Part shown: piece by piece, positions 56,869 to 64,000 of the stretch
Layout: each line of letters opens with the position of its first letter
How positions within the stretch are numbered: position 1 is the first letter of the stretch
Source: Pseudomonas lijiangensis
GTDB lineage: Bacteria; Pseudomonadota; Gammaproteobacteria; Pseudomonadales; Pseudomonadaceae
Direction: 5' to 3'
Assembly: GCF_018968705.1 (NCBI RefSeq)
Contig: NZ_CP076668.1
Location: 1,302,001 to 1,366,000, forward strand
DNA length: 64,000 nucleotides
The notes under the pieces: generated by a model
Database searches by the model: none
Seen by the model: the letters and a program-made list of their open reading frames with translations, nothing else
What the model was told of the DNA's origin: nothing
Made by a program: the position numbers and the translations under genes

Positions 56869-57558
56869 ATGCGGATTTTTCTGCTGGTCCTGTTGCTGTG
56901 TGCGGCAGCCGTGATGGCGGTCTGGCGAGGCTGGGTCGATGTTCCGCCGCAGTGGAATCCATGGGCGCCTCTGGATGTTCAACTTGAGCCCAACCTGCTG
57001 ACGCCCTTCAAGCTGGCGCGGTTGCAGGATGATCCGGCGCTGTGCGATCTGGCGCTGGAATCATCGAGCCTGCGTTACAGTCGTCAGGCCGACAGCGACC
57101 CGTCTGCCCGATGTCCCTTGCAGAACACCTTGCGCATACAGGGCGGCGATATCGCCCTGAGCAGCAGTTTCCTGGCCAGTTGCCCGCTGGCCGTTGCCTA
57201 TGCCCTGTTCGACATCCACACCTTGCAGCCTGCCGCCCAGGCGGTTTTTGGCCAGCGCGTCGCACGGATCGATCACCTGGGCAGTTTCGCCTGTCGCAAC
57301 ATCTATAACCGCGCCAATAGCCGCCTCAGTCAGCACGCCACCGCCAATGCTCTGGACATCGCCGGTTTTCGCCTGGCGGACGGGCAGAGAATCAATCTGC
57401 TCAAGGACTGGAGCGACGAAGGCGACAAGGGGCGTTTTCTGAGGCTGGTGCGCGACGGCGCCTGCAAGAATTTCAGCACGGTGCTGGGGCCGGAATACAA
57501 CGCGGCGCATCGTGATCATTTTCATCTGGATATGGGGTTGTGGCAGGTGTGTCGTTAG
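56869..57558 (+). CDS. Extensin-like / M15-type peptidase family protein
   Basis: 229 residues with an N-terminal hydrophobic anchor or signal (RIFLLVLLLCAAAVMAVW). The Extensin-like_C domain carries SQHATANALDIAGF and AAHRDHFHLDMG, whose His/Asp residues match the zinc site of LAS/M15 peptidases acting on peptidoglycan peptides. Four cysteines (for example DPALCDLAL, ASCPLAVAY, FACRNIY, GACKNFS) suggest periplasmic disulfides. A cell-wall endopeptidase role is inferred. It overlaps the convergent gene by 4 nt. Confidence 0.85.
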   Translation: MRIFLLVLLLCAAAVMAVWRGWVDVPPQWNPWAPLDVQLEPNLLTPFKLARLQDDPALCDLALESSSLRYSRQADSDPSARCPLQNTLRIQGGDIALSSSFLASCPLAVAYALFDIHTLQPAAQAVFGQRVARIDHLGSFACRNIYNRANSRLSQHATANALDIAGFRLADGQRINLLKDWSDEGDKGRFLRLVRDGACKNFSTVLGPEYNAAHRDHFHLDMGLWQVCR

Positions 57559-58178
57559 GCAGCCATGCGCAGGTTTTGCAGGATCAGCGGACGAGCCCAG
57601 CCATTTTCATAGTCGAACTGGCGCTGTTGAGCCTGGATGGTTTCTTCGTCAAGCGGCAGGGCAGGCTTGTCGGCCAGCTCCCACTCGAGCTCGGCAATCG
57701 GCAGGTGCAGAGGACGCGGTTGTGGACCTGGGCCAGGATTGCCGTTGTAGTTGTAAGGGTTGACCACGGTCGGGCGGACCCAGTTGCTGTCGAATTCCAG
57801 GTGGCGTTGCTGTTCGATGATTTCGCTGATGCTGAATGGCTCGGCAGCCGGTGGCAGCAGGTCGAGTTCAAATTCGGCAATCGGCAGGAACAGCGGCTCT
57901 GGCGGTTTGACCTGGGTGTCGGTGACCGGGCAGGCGCGTTGTTCGATGATTTTGCTCAGTGTCCGTGCGCCGGTGAGCGGTTCGCCGGTTTCAGTATCGA
58001 CTTCGATCTTGATCGGCGGCTCGGAAGGCTGTGTACCATCACCGACATGTTCAGCCATCACCCGGGCAAATGTGTCCGACCACAGCTGCGTCACACCGGT
58101 CAGGGTGCGGCTGTTGCTGAGGCTGTAGTCGCCTGCGTGCGACAAGTAGCCGATGGATGATTGAACAATCTCTGACAT
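57555..58178 (-). CDS. Hypothetical protein with internal 39-residue duplication
   Basis: 207 residues, no signal peptide or membrane segment. Residues 98-136 ([10 protein letters not shown] ... [14 protein letters not shown]) and 159-197 ([10 protein letters not shown] ... [14 protein letters not shown]) are two copies in exact register with an offset of 61. LSKIIEQRA (about 74-82) resembles part of the same unit, hinting at a third degenerate copy. The joining region is Pro/Gly/Asn-rich ([15 protein letters not shown]). No family is recognised and the function is unknown. It is convergent with the extensin-like gene and divergent from rsmJ. Confidence 0.8.
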   Translation of the reverse strand: MSEIVQSSIGYLSHAGDYSLSNSRTLTGVTQLWSDTFARVMAEHVGDGTQPSEPPIKIEVDTETGEPLTGARTLSKIIEQRACPVTDTQVKPPEPLFLPIAEFELDLLPPAAEPFSISEIIEQQRHLEFDSNWVRPTVVNPYNYNGNPGPGPQPRPLHLPIAELEWELADKPALPLDEETIQAQQRQFDYENGWARPLILQNLRMAA

Positions 58179-58274
58179 AGCGATCAGTACTGGCCTTGGG
58201 TCTGGCAGAATGCCGGATACTTGGTTATCGGCCGATTTTGCCGATCATTAACATTTTTTGAGTGTGTGCAGCGA

Positions 58275-59057
58275 ATGAGTGAGCAGCAAGCGGGCAGTCG
58301 TATACGGGTCGAAGCCCTGACGGTGAGCGGACAGGATCAGGCATCGCAATGGGCTCAGCGTCTGGGTCTGCCTTTACAGGACGAACAGGCCGATTTTGCC
58401 CTGCAAGTGACCGACGATGGCCTGCAATTGCAGCAACTGGGCGATGATGTTCCAGGCCCTGTGCGCGTGGACTTTGTCGAGGGCGCTGTGGCCCATCGTC
58501 GTCTGTTCGGCGGTGGCAGCGGGCAGATGATCGCCAAGGCCGTCGGTATTCAGCCGGGCGTGCGGCCAAGGGTGCTGGATGCCACGGCAGGCCTGGGCAA
58601 GGATGCGTTCGTGCTGGCCAGCCTGGGCTGTGAAATGAGCCTGATCGAGCGTCAGCCGATCATTGCCGCCTTGCTGGAAGATGGTTTGCTGCGCGGGCGT
58701 CATGATGCCGATGTGGGGGGCATCATTGCGCAGATGCGTCTGCTGACCGGCAACTCCATCGAGCTGATCCGCGCCTGGGAAGGCGAGCCGCCGCAGGTGA
58801 TCTACCTCGACCCCATGTTTCCCCATCGCGAAAAGACCGCGCTGGTGAAAAAGGAAATGCGCCTGTTCCGTCCCCTGGTGGGCGATGACATGGACGCACC
58901 GGCCCTGCTGGAAGCCGCCCTGGCTCTGGCGACCCACCGCGTAGTAGTCAAGCGCCCGCGCAAGGCACCTTGCATCGCAGGCCCGAAACCGGGGTATGCG
59001 CTGGATGGCAAATCCAGCCGTTATGACATCTACCCGAAGAAGGCGCTCAAGAGTTAA
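58275..59057 (+). CDS. rsmJ: 16S rRNA (guanine1516-N2)-methyltransferase
   Basis: 260 residues from the ATG at 58275. [20 protein letters not shown] is the SAM-binding motif [15 protein letters not shown] the catalytic DPM(F/Y)P motif and [10 protein letters not shown] the substrate region, as in E. coli YhiQ/RsmJ. It methylates G1516 of 16S rRNA. The upstream open frame to 58221 lacks a ribosome site. Confidence 0.95.
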   Translation: MSEQQAGSRIRVEALTVSGQDQASQWAQRLGLPLQDEQADFALQVTDDGLQLQQLGDDVPGPVRVDFVEGAVAHRRLFGGGSGQMIAKAVGIQPGVRPRVLDATAGLGKDAFVLASLGCEMSLIERQPIIAALLEDGLLRGRHDADVGGIIAQMRLLTGNSIELIRAWEGEPPQVIYLDPMFPHREKTALVKKEMRLFRPLVGDDMDAPALLEAALALATHRVVVKRPRKAPCIAGPKPGYALDGKSSRYDIYPKKALKS

Positions 59058-59686
59058 ACCCTGTAAGCCCGCATGAACAGCCTCACCACTTCCTGGACAT
59101 GCTGCTCGGCCTCTTCTGTGTCGGGCATCTCTCCACAGCCCACCAGAAGACGGAAGTGGAAGAGTCCTTTGACCATGGTCAGGAAGTGCTCGGCGGCGGT
59201 TTTCGGGGATTCGATACGCAACTCACCTGCCTTGTCGATCTGGATCAGCAGACGTTCCATCTCGTTGAGAATGCGTTGCGGGCCCGCCTCGAAAAAGATC
59301 ATCGACAGTTTCGGGTCCTGGGTGCCCAGGTTGACCATCAGTCGATTCAGCTCCAGGGATTCGGGGCTGTTGATCAGCGTGTGGAAGGCGCGAGCGACAT
59401 TCAACAGCACGGTTTCCACCGGCAAATCACTGCTCAGGTGCACGAACAGGGCAGGCATCTGCTCTTCGCAACGGGCGACTACCGCGGCAGAGAACAGCGT
59501 CTCCTTGTCGGTGAAATGGCTGTAGACCGTGAGTTTGGAGACGCCTGCTTCGGCGGCGATGCTGTCCATGCTGGTATTGCCATAGCCGTGACGCACGAAA
59601 AGGTCTTTCGCGGCTTCGAGAATGGCTTTGCGCTTTTCCGGATCCTTTGGGCGGCCCGGACCGGAGGTCAACGAAGTGTTTGGCAT
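59054..59686 (-). CDS. mexL: TetR family repressor MexL
   Basis: 210 residues from the ATG at 59686. The HTH ([20 protein letters not shown]) is followed by a TetR C-terminal domain. Divergent from mexJK, as MexL (repressor of mexJK in P. aeruginosa) is. The frame extends upstream to 59833, over the mexJ start, but that part is not used. It overlaps the rsmJ 3' end by 4 nt. Confidence 0.88.
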   Translation of the reverse strand: MPNTSLTSGPGRPKDPEKRKAILEAAKDLFVRHGYGNTSMDSIAAEAGVSKLTVYSHFTDKETLFSAAVVARCEEQMPALFVHLSSDLPVETVLLNVARAFHTLINSPESLELNRLMVNLGTQDPKLSMIFFEAGPQRILNEMERLLIQIDKAGELRIESPKTAAEHFLTMVKGLFHFRLLVGCGEMPDTEEAEQHVQEVVRLFMRAYRV

Positions 59687-59725
59687 ATGTTGAAATAATG
59701 AACTGGAGAGTTTGAAAAATTTTAA

Positions 59726-59741
59726 TATACTCGCCAGTACA
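59726..59741. promoter_or_regulatory. Candidate MexL operator in the mexL-mexJ gap
   Basis: TATACT (59726-59731), CGCC, AGTACA (59736-59741) is an imperfect palindrome in the 91-nt divergent region, overlapping AT-rich -10-like sequences on both strands. Its position fits a TetR-type operator that shuts off both directions. Confidence 0.45.
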
Positions 59742-59777
59742 ATTATTCCAAGCCCTATTCGTGCAAAGGTCCACATC

Positions 59778-60878
59778 ATGTTCCGCGATGCTTTGTCTCT
59801 CGTCGTGCCGGTTTGTCTGCTGTCATTGCTCACAGCCTGCAGTCAGGAAGTGGCTGCGCCTGTCGTGGTGCGTCCGGCCATGGTGGTCCAGCCACTGCTT
59901 TCCGCTCAGTCAGTGGACAGTTATCCCGGCGAAGTGCGGGCTCGTTTCGAGCCTGAGCTGGCGTTCCGCATCGGTGGCAAGGTCAGCAAGCGTCTGGTGG
60001 AAGTCGGGCAACGGGTGAAGGCCGATCAGCCGCTGGCTGAACTGGATGCCGAGGACGTGCGCCTGCAACTGGAAGCGACGCGCGCCCAGGTCGCGGCCGC
60101 AGAAGCCAACCTGAACCTGGTGCGTTCCGAGCGTGATCGCTACAAGACCCTGCTGGATCGCCAGATGGTCAGCCGCTCGCAATATGACAACGCGGAAAAC
60201 CTCTATCGCTCCGGCGAAGCCCGGCTCAAGCAGATCAAGGCCGAGTTGACCGTCGCCGACAACCAGACGCGCTACACCGTTTTGCGCGCCTCCCAGGATG
60301 GCGTCATCGCCGGGCGTTCGGTGGAAGTCGGGCAAGTGGTTGCGGCCGGCCAGACGGTTTTTACCCTGGCGGCAGATGGCGAGCGTGAAGTGTTGATCAG
60401 CCTGCCGGAGCAGAACTTTGCCCGCTTCAAGGTGGGCCAGCCGGTGTCCGTCGAACTGTGGACCGTGCGCGATCAGCGTTTTGCCGGTCGTATCCGTGAG
60501 CTGTCACCGGCTGCCGACCCGCGTTCTCGTACCTTCGCTGCGCGCATTGCCTTTGCCACCGGGCAGGTTCCGGTCGAACTGGGGCAGAGCGCCCGGGTGT
60601 TTATCGCGGCAGAGCATGCGGTTCCGCTGTCCGTGCCACTCTCGGCGGTCAGCTCGGAAAATGGCGCCAGCTACGTCTGGCGGGTCAGCCCTGACGGCAT
60701 TCTCAAGCGTGCTCCCGTGCAGCTTGGGGCATACGGGCAGGAATCGGTGCCGGTACTCGAAGGCCTGAAAGAAACCGACTGGATCGTCGCCGCTGGCGTG
60801 CATGTATTGCGCGAAGGCGAACGGATCCGCCCCGTGGACCGCAGCAATCGTGCGGTAAAAATGGCGGCCGGGGAGTAG
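59778..60878 (+). CDS. mexJ: RND efflux periplasmic adaptor MexJ
   Basis: 366 residues from the ATG at 59778. The N-terminus ends in a lipobox (LLSLLTACSQ), so it is a lipid-anchored membrane fusion protein. Biotinyl/lipoyl-like (FRIGGKVSKRLVEVGQRVKA), alpha-hairpin (about 100-165) and beta-barrel domains (EVLISLPEQNFARFKVGQPV) are present. It joins MexK to an outer membrane channel; in P. aeruginosa MexJK uses OprM or OpmH. The 6-nt gap to mexK gives one transcript. Confidence 0.92.
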   Translation: MFRDALSLVVPVCLLSLLTACSQEVAAPVVVRPAMVVQPLLSAQSVDSYPGEVRARFEPELAFRIGGKVSKRLVEVGQRVKADQPLAELDAEDVRLQLEATRAQVAAAEANLNLVRSERDRYKTLLDRQMVSRSQYDNAENLYRSGEARLKQIKAELTVADNQTRYTVLRASQDGVIAGRSVEVGQVVAAGQTVFTLAADGEREVLISLPEQNFARFKVGQPVSVELWTVRDQRFAGRIRELSPAADPRSRTFAARIAFATGQVPVELGQSARVFIAAEHAVPLSVPLSAVSSENGASYVWRVSPDGILKRAPVQLGAYGQESVPVLEGLKETDWIVAAGVHVLREGERIRPVDRSNRAVKMAAGE

Positions 60879-60884
60879 ACGCAG

Positions 60885-63800
60885 ATGCATTTCAATCTTT
60901 CCGAATGGGCGCTGCGTCATCGCCAGGTCGTCCTGTACCTGATGATTGTGCTGGCGGTTGTGGGCGCGCTTTCCTACACCAAGCTTGGGCAAAGCGAAGA
61001 TCCTCCTTTCACTTTCAAGGCCATGGTCATTCGTACCCTGTGGCCGGGCGCCAGTGCCGAGGAAGTGGCGCGGCAGGTGACCGACAAGATCGAAAAGAAA
61101 CTGATGGAGACCGGCGAGTACGAGCGGATTTCCTCGTTCTCGCGTCCCGGTGAATCGACCGTGACGTTCATTGCCCGCGACTCGATCTTTTCGGCGGCGG
61201 TGCCCGAGCTCTGGTATCAGTTGCGCAAGAAGATCGGCGATATCCGCCAGACCTTGCCACAAGGCGTGCAGGGTCCGTTTTTCAACGATGAGTTCGGCAC
61301 CACGTTCGGCAATATCTATGCACTGAGCGGCGAAGGGTTCGACTATGCCGTGCTCAAGGACTATGCCGAGCGCATCCAGATACGTTTGCAGCGGGTCAAG
61401 GACGTCGGCAAGGTCGAACTGATCGGCCTGCAGGACGAGAAGATCTGGATCGAACTGTCGAACGTCAAGCTGGCCACCCTCGGCCTGCCCATGGAGGCCG
61501 TGCAGCAGGCCCTTGAGGCGCAGAACGCGGTGTCGTCTGCCAGTTTCTTTGAAACCCCGGCCGAGCGTATCCAGTTGCGGGTCAGCGGGCGCTTTCAATC
61601 GGTGGACGAGATTCGCAACTTCCCGATCCGGGTCGGTGATCGCACATTGCGCATCAGCGATCTGGCCGAAGTGCATCGCGGCTTCAACGATCCACCGGCA
61701 CCGCGCATGCGCTTCATGGATGAGGATGCCATCGGTCTGGCGGTGGCCATGAAGGACGGTGGCGACATTCTGGTGCTGGGCCGTGCTCTTGAGGGCGAGT
61801 TTGCCCGCCTGCAGAACAACCTGCCGGCCGGCATGCAATTGCGCAAGGTTTCCGATCAGCCAGCGGCGGTGAAAACCGGTGTGGGCGAGTTCGTTCAGGT
61901 ACTGGCCGAGGCGCTGATCATCGTCTTGCTGGTGAGTTTCTTCTCGTTGGGCGTGCGCACCGGGATGGTGGTTGCCCTGGCGATTCCCCTGGTGTTGGCC
62001 ATGACCTTCGCCACCATGTATTACCTGGGGATCGGCCTGCACAAGATTTCCCTCGGCGCGTTGGTGCTGGCGTTGGGCTTGCTGGTGGATGACGCGATCA
62101 TTGCCGTGGAAATGATGGCCATCAAGATGGAGCAGGGCTACGACCGGCTCAAGGCGGCCAGCTTCGCCTGGACCAGCACGGCCTTCCCGATGCTGACCGG
62201 TACCTTGATTACCGCAGCCGGGTTCCTGCCGATTGCCACTGCGCTGTCGAGTACCGGCGAATACACCCGCTCGATCTTTCAGGTCGTGACCATTGCCCTG
62301 ATCGCTTCCTGGATTGTGGCGGTGATGTTTGTGCCTTATCTGGGCGACCGCCTGTTGCCGGATCTGGCGAAGATTCATGCGGCCAAACATGGCTCTGACG
62401 CTCCCGATCCTTACGCGACCCCCATGTACAAGCGTGTGCGTGCGCTGGTGGGCTGGTGCGTGGAGCGGCGCAAGACCGTGATTGTCGCCACCGTCGCGCT
62501 TTTTGTGTTGTCGGTGGTGATGTTCCGTTTTGTTCCGCAGCAGTTCTTCCCGGCATCGGGGCGACTGGAGCTGATGGTCGATCTGAAACTGGCAGAAGGC
62601 GCGTCCCTGCAAAACACTACCGAGCAGGTCACCCGGCTTGAGCAGATGCTCAAGGATCATCCGGGGATCGATAACTACGTGGCTTATGTGGGCACCGGTT
62701 CGCCGCGTTTCTATCTGCCGCTGGATCAGCAACTGCCCGCACCAAGCTTTGCCCAGATCGTGGTGCTGACCAAGACCATCGAAGACCGCGAAGCCCTGCG
62801 CAGTTGGCTGATCACCAGCCTCAACGAGCAATTTCCTACCTTGCGCTCACGGGTGACACGCCTGGAAAACGGCCCGCCCGTGGGGTATCCGGTGCAATTC
62901 CGGGTGACGGGTGAGCATATTGAAGTGGTTCGGGATCTGGCCCGTCAGGTCCGGGAGAAGGTGAGGGAAAACCCGCACGTCTCCAATGTCCATCTGGACT
63001 GGGAAGAGCCCAGCAAGGTCGTGCATTTGAATATCGATCAGGACCGGGCGAGGGCGCTGGGCGTCACCACGGCGGATCTTTCGGCCTTCCTGCGAAATTC
63101 CCTTACCGGTTCCAGCGTCAGCCAGTTCCGTGAGGACGATGAACTGATCGAAATCCTGCTGCGCGGTACCCGCAACGAGCGCGAGCAACTGGGTTCCCTG
63201 TCGAGTCTGGCGGTGCCCACGCAAAGCGGCGCCAGCGTTGCACTGTCGCAGGTTGCGACCCTGGAGTATGGTTTTGAAGAGGGTGTCATCTGGCATCGCA
63301 ATCGCCTGCCCAGCGTGACGGTGCGTGCCGATATCTATGGCAAGGAGCAACCTGCGACCCTGGTCCGGCAGATCCTGCCGACACTCGACCCGATCCGTGC
63401 CGAACTGCCTGACGGCTATCTGCTGGAAGTGGGCGGTACGGTGGAGGATTCGGCTCGCGGGCAGAACTCGGTGAACGCCGGTGTGCCGCTGTTCATCCTG
63501 GTCGTGCTGACCTTGCTGATGATCCAGCTGCGCAGTTTTTCACGCATGTTCATGGTGTTCGTGACGGCGCCTCTGGGGCTGATCGGTGTGACGCTGTTCC
63601 TGCTGATCTTCAACCAGCCGTTCGGCTTCGTCGCCATGCTGGGGACCATCGCCCTGTCCGGGATGATCATGCGCAATTCGGTGATTCTGGTGGACCAGAT
63701 CGAGCAGGACATCGCCAGCGGGCAGGATCAGTGGCATGCCATCATCGAAGCCACGGTGCGCCGTTTCCGTCCGATCGTGCTGACGGCACTGGCCGCTGTC

Positions 63801-63959
63801 CTGGCCATGATCCCGCTGTCGCGCAGCCTGTTCTTCGGCCCGATGGCAGTGGCGATCATGGGCGGACTGATTGTCGCCACGGCGCTGACCTTGCTGTTCC
63901 TGCCAGCGCTTTATGCGGCGTGGTTCAGAGTGAAGCGGGCCGATCAGTTAAGGTCATAA
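60885..63959 (+). CDS. mexK: RND efflux pump inner membrane transporter MexK
   Basis: 1024 residues, with 12 membrane segments and two large periplasmic loops. The proton-relay Asp pair lies near residue 402 (GLLVDDAIIAVEMMA) and the second-half signature is MLGTIALSGMIMRNSVILVD. In P. aeruginosa MexJK exports triclosan and, with OprM, erythromycin and tetracycline. The last codons (ADQLRS and stop) lie within a copy of the dispersed repeat seen at 45100, so its tail is probably altered by the repeat. No outer membrane channel gene is seen before the window ends. Confidence 0.94.
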   Translation: MHFNLSEWALRHRQVVLYLMIVLAVVGALSYTKLGQSEDPPFTFKAMVIRTLWPGASAEEVARQVTDKIEKKLMETGEYERISSFSRPGESTVTFIARDSIFSAAVPELWYQLRKKIGDIRQTLPQGVQGPFFNDEFGTTFGNIYALSGEGFDYAVLKDYAERIQIRLQRVKDVGKVELIGLQDEKIWIELSNVKLATLGLPMEAVQQALEAQNAVSSASFFETPAERIQLRVSGRFQSVDEIRNFPIRVGDRTLRISDLAEVHRGFNDPPAPRMRFMDEDAIGLAVAMKDGGDILVLGRALEGEFARLQNNLPAGMQLRKVSDQPAAVKTGVGEFVQVLAEALIIVLLVSFFSLGVRTGMVVALAIPLVLAMTFATMYYLGIGLHKISLGALVLALGLLVDDAIIAVEMMAIKMEQGYDRLKAASFAWTSTAFPMLTGTLITAAGFLPIATALSSTGEYTRSIFQVVTIALIASWIVAVMFVPYLGDRLLPDLAKIHAAKHGSDAPDPYATPMYKRVRALVGWCVERRKTVIVATVALFVLSVVMFRFVPQQFFPASGRLELMVDLKLAEGASLQNTTEQVTRLEQMLKDHPGIDNYVAYVGTGSPRFYLPLDQQLPAPSFAQIVVLTKTIEDREALRSWLITSLNEQFPTLRSRVTRLENGPPVGYPVQFRVTGEHIEVVRDLARQVREKVRENPHVSNVHLDWEEPSKVVHLNIDQDRARALGVTTADLSAFLRNSLTGSSVSQFREDDELIEILLRGTRNEREQLGSLSSLAVPTQSGASVALSQVATLEYGFEEGVIWHRNRLPSVTVRADIYGKEQPATLVRQILPTLDPIRAELPDGYLLEVGGTVEDSARGQNSVNAGVPLFILVVLTLLMIQLRSFSRMFMVFVTAPLGLIGVTLFLLIFNQPFGFVAMLGTIALSGMIMRNSVILVDQIEQDIASGQDQWHAIIEATVRRFRPIVLTALAAVLAMIPLSRSLFFGPMAVAIMGGLIVATALTLLFLPALYAAWFRVKRADQLRS

Positions 63960-63992
63960 ATCACTTTGTGGGAGGCAGCTTGCTGGCGACTT
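63940..63992. repeat. Half copy of the family C nested REP element, overlapping the mexK end
   Basis: CCGATCAGTTAAGGTCATAA through GTGGGAGGCAGCTTGCTGGC (63968 on) matches 45100-45152 with a few substitutions and one indel. Its first 20 nt are the last codons and stop of mexK. The inverted partner would lie beyond the window. Confidence 0.85.
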
Positions 63993-64000
63993 CAACAGAC

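Noticed and set aside
60504..62831. A 775-codon open frame on the minus strand across mexJ-mexK
   Set aside because: It is a shadow of the GC-rich mexJK frames: its composition is Gln/His/Arg-rich, no domain is recognisable, and the plus-strand genes have complete family motifs.

Overview
The window reads as core chromosome of a Pseudomonas species from the fluorescent/syringae side of the genus. The basis is gene content and order (ffh-rpsP-rimM-trmD-rplS, xerD-dsbC-hom-thrC, the complete wspABCDEFR operon followed by prfB and lysS, then lptF, ppc, adk, tsaB, rsmJ, mexL-mexJK), GC-rich coding DNA with strong third-position bias, and several families of GTGGGAG-type REP palindromes between genes. 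As far as I can recall, the gene order largely follows P. aeruginosa PAO1. The species cannot be fixed from the sequence alone. No CRISPR array, prophage, insertion sequence, rRNA or tRNA gene was recognised.

Layout. 1-10.5 kb: the 3' part of purL, a stand-alone NIF3-like domain protein, an L,D-transpeptidase, two Nudix hydrolases, a gamma-carbonic anhydrase, a DUF1289 protein, a VUT-type membrane protein, purT, an MHS-family transporter, a CNNM/CorC-like protein and a YpjD/CcsA-like membrane protein. 10.5-19.1 kb: ffh, the ribosomal/tRNA-modification cluster, xerD, dsbC, and hom-thrC of threonine synthesis. 19.1-24.9 kb: a BvgS-type hybrid kinase, a receiver-EAL protein and a convergent LuxR-type regulator. 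Together these match the Roc1/Sad architecture that sets c-di-GMP and fimbrial expression in P. aeruginosa. 25-33.4 kb: small or accessory genes, yaeQ, recJ, xenA, an orphan PAS hybrid kinase and a DUF533 protein. 33.6-42.2 kb: the Wsp surface-sensing chemosensory operon ending in the diguanylate cyclase wspR. 42.3-45 kb: prfB with its programmed +1 frameshift, and lysS. 45-51 kb: a TetR regulator, a lipoprotein, a DUF1704 putative metallopeptidase, a lipoprotein alpha/beta hydrolase, and a DUF4398-lptF envelope operon with a candidate AlgU promoter. 51-64 kb: ppc, adk, tsaB, several poorly characterised proteins, rsmJ and the mexL/mexJK efflux locus.

How it works together. Two c-di-GMP modules lie about 10 kb apart: a predicted phosphodiesterase branch (RocR-like) and a diguanylate cyclase branch (WspR). 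Most other genes are housekeeping. The more unusual material lies between genes: REP doublets, a nested palindrome whose homologous half also supplies the last codons of mexK, hairpin stacks before rpsP and hom, and a protein with an exact-register 39-residue internal duplication. I found no clearly new multi-gene system; the findings list what deserves checking.
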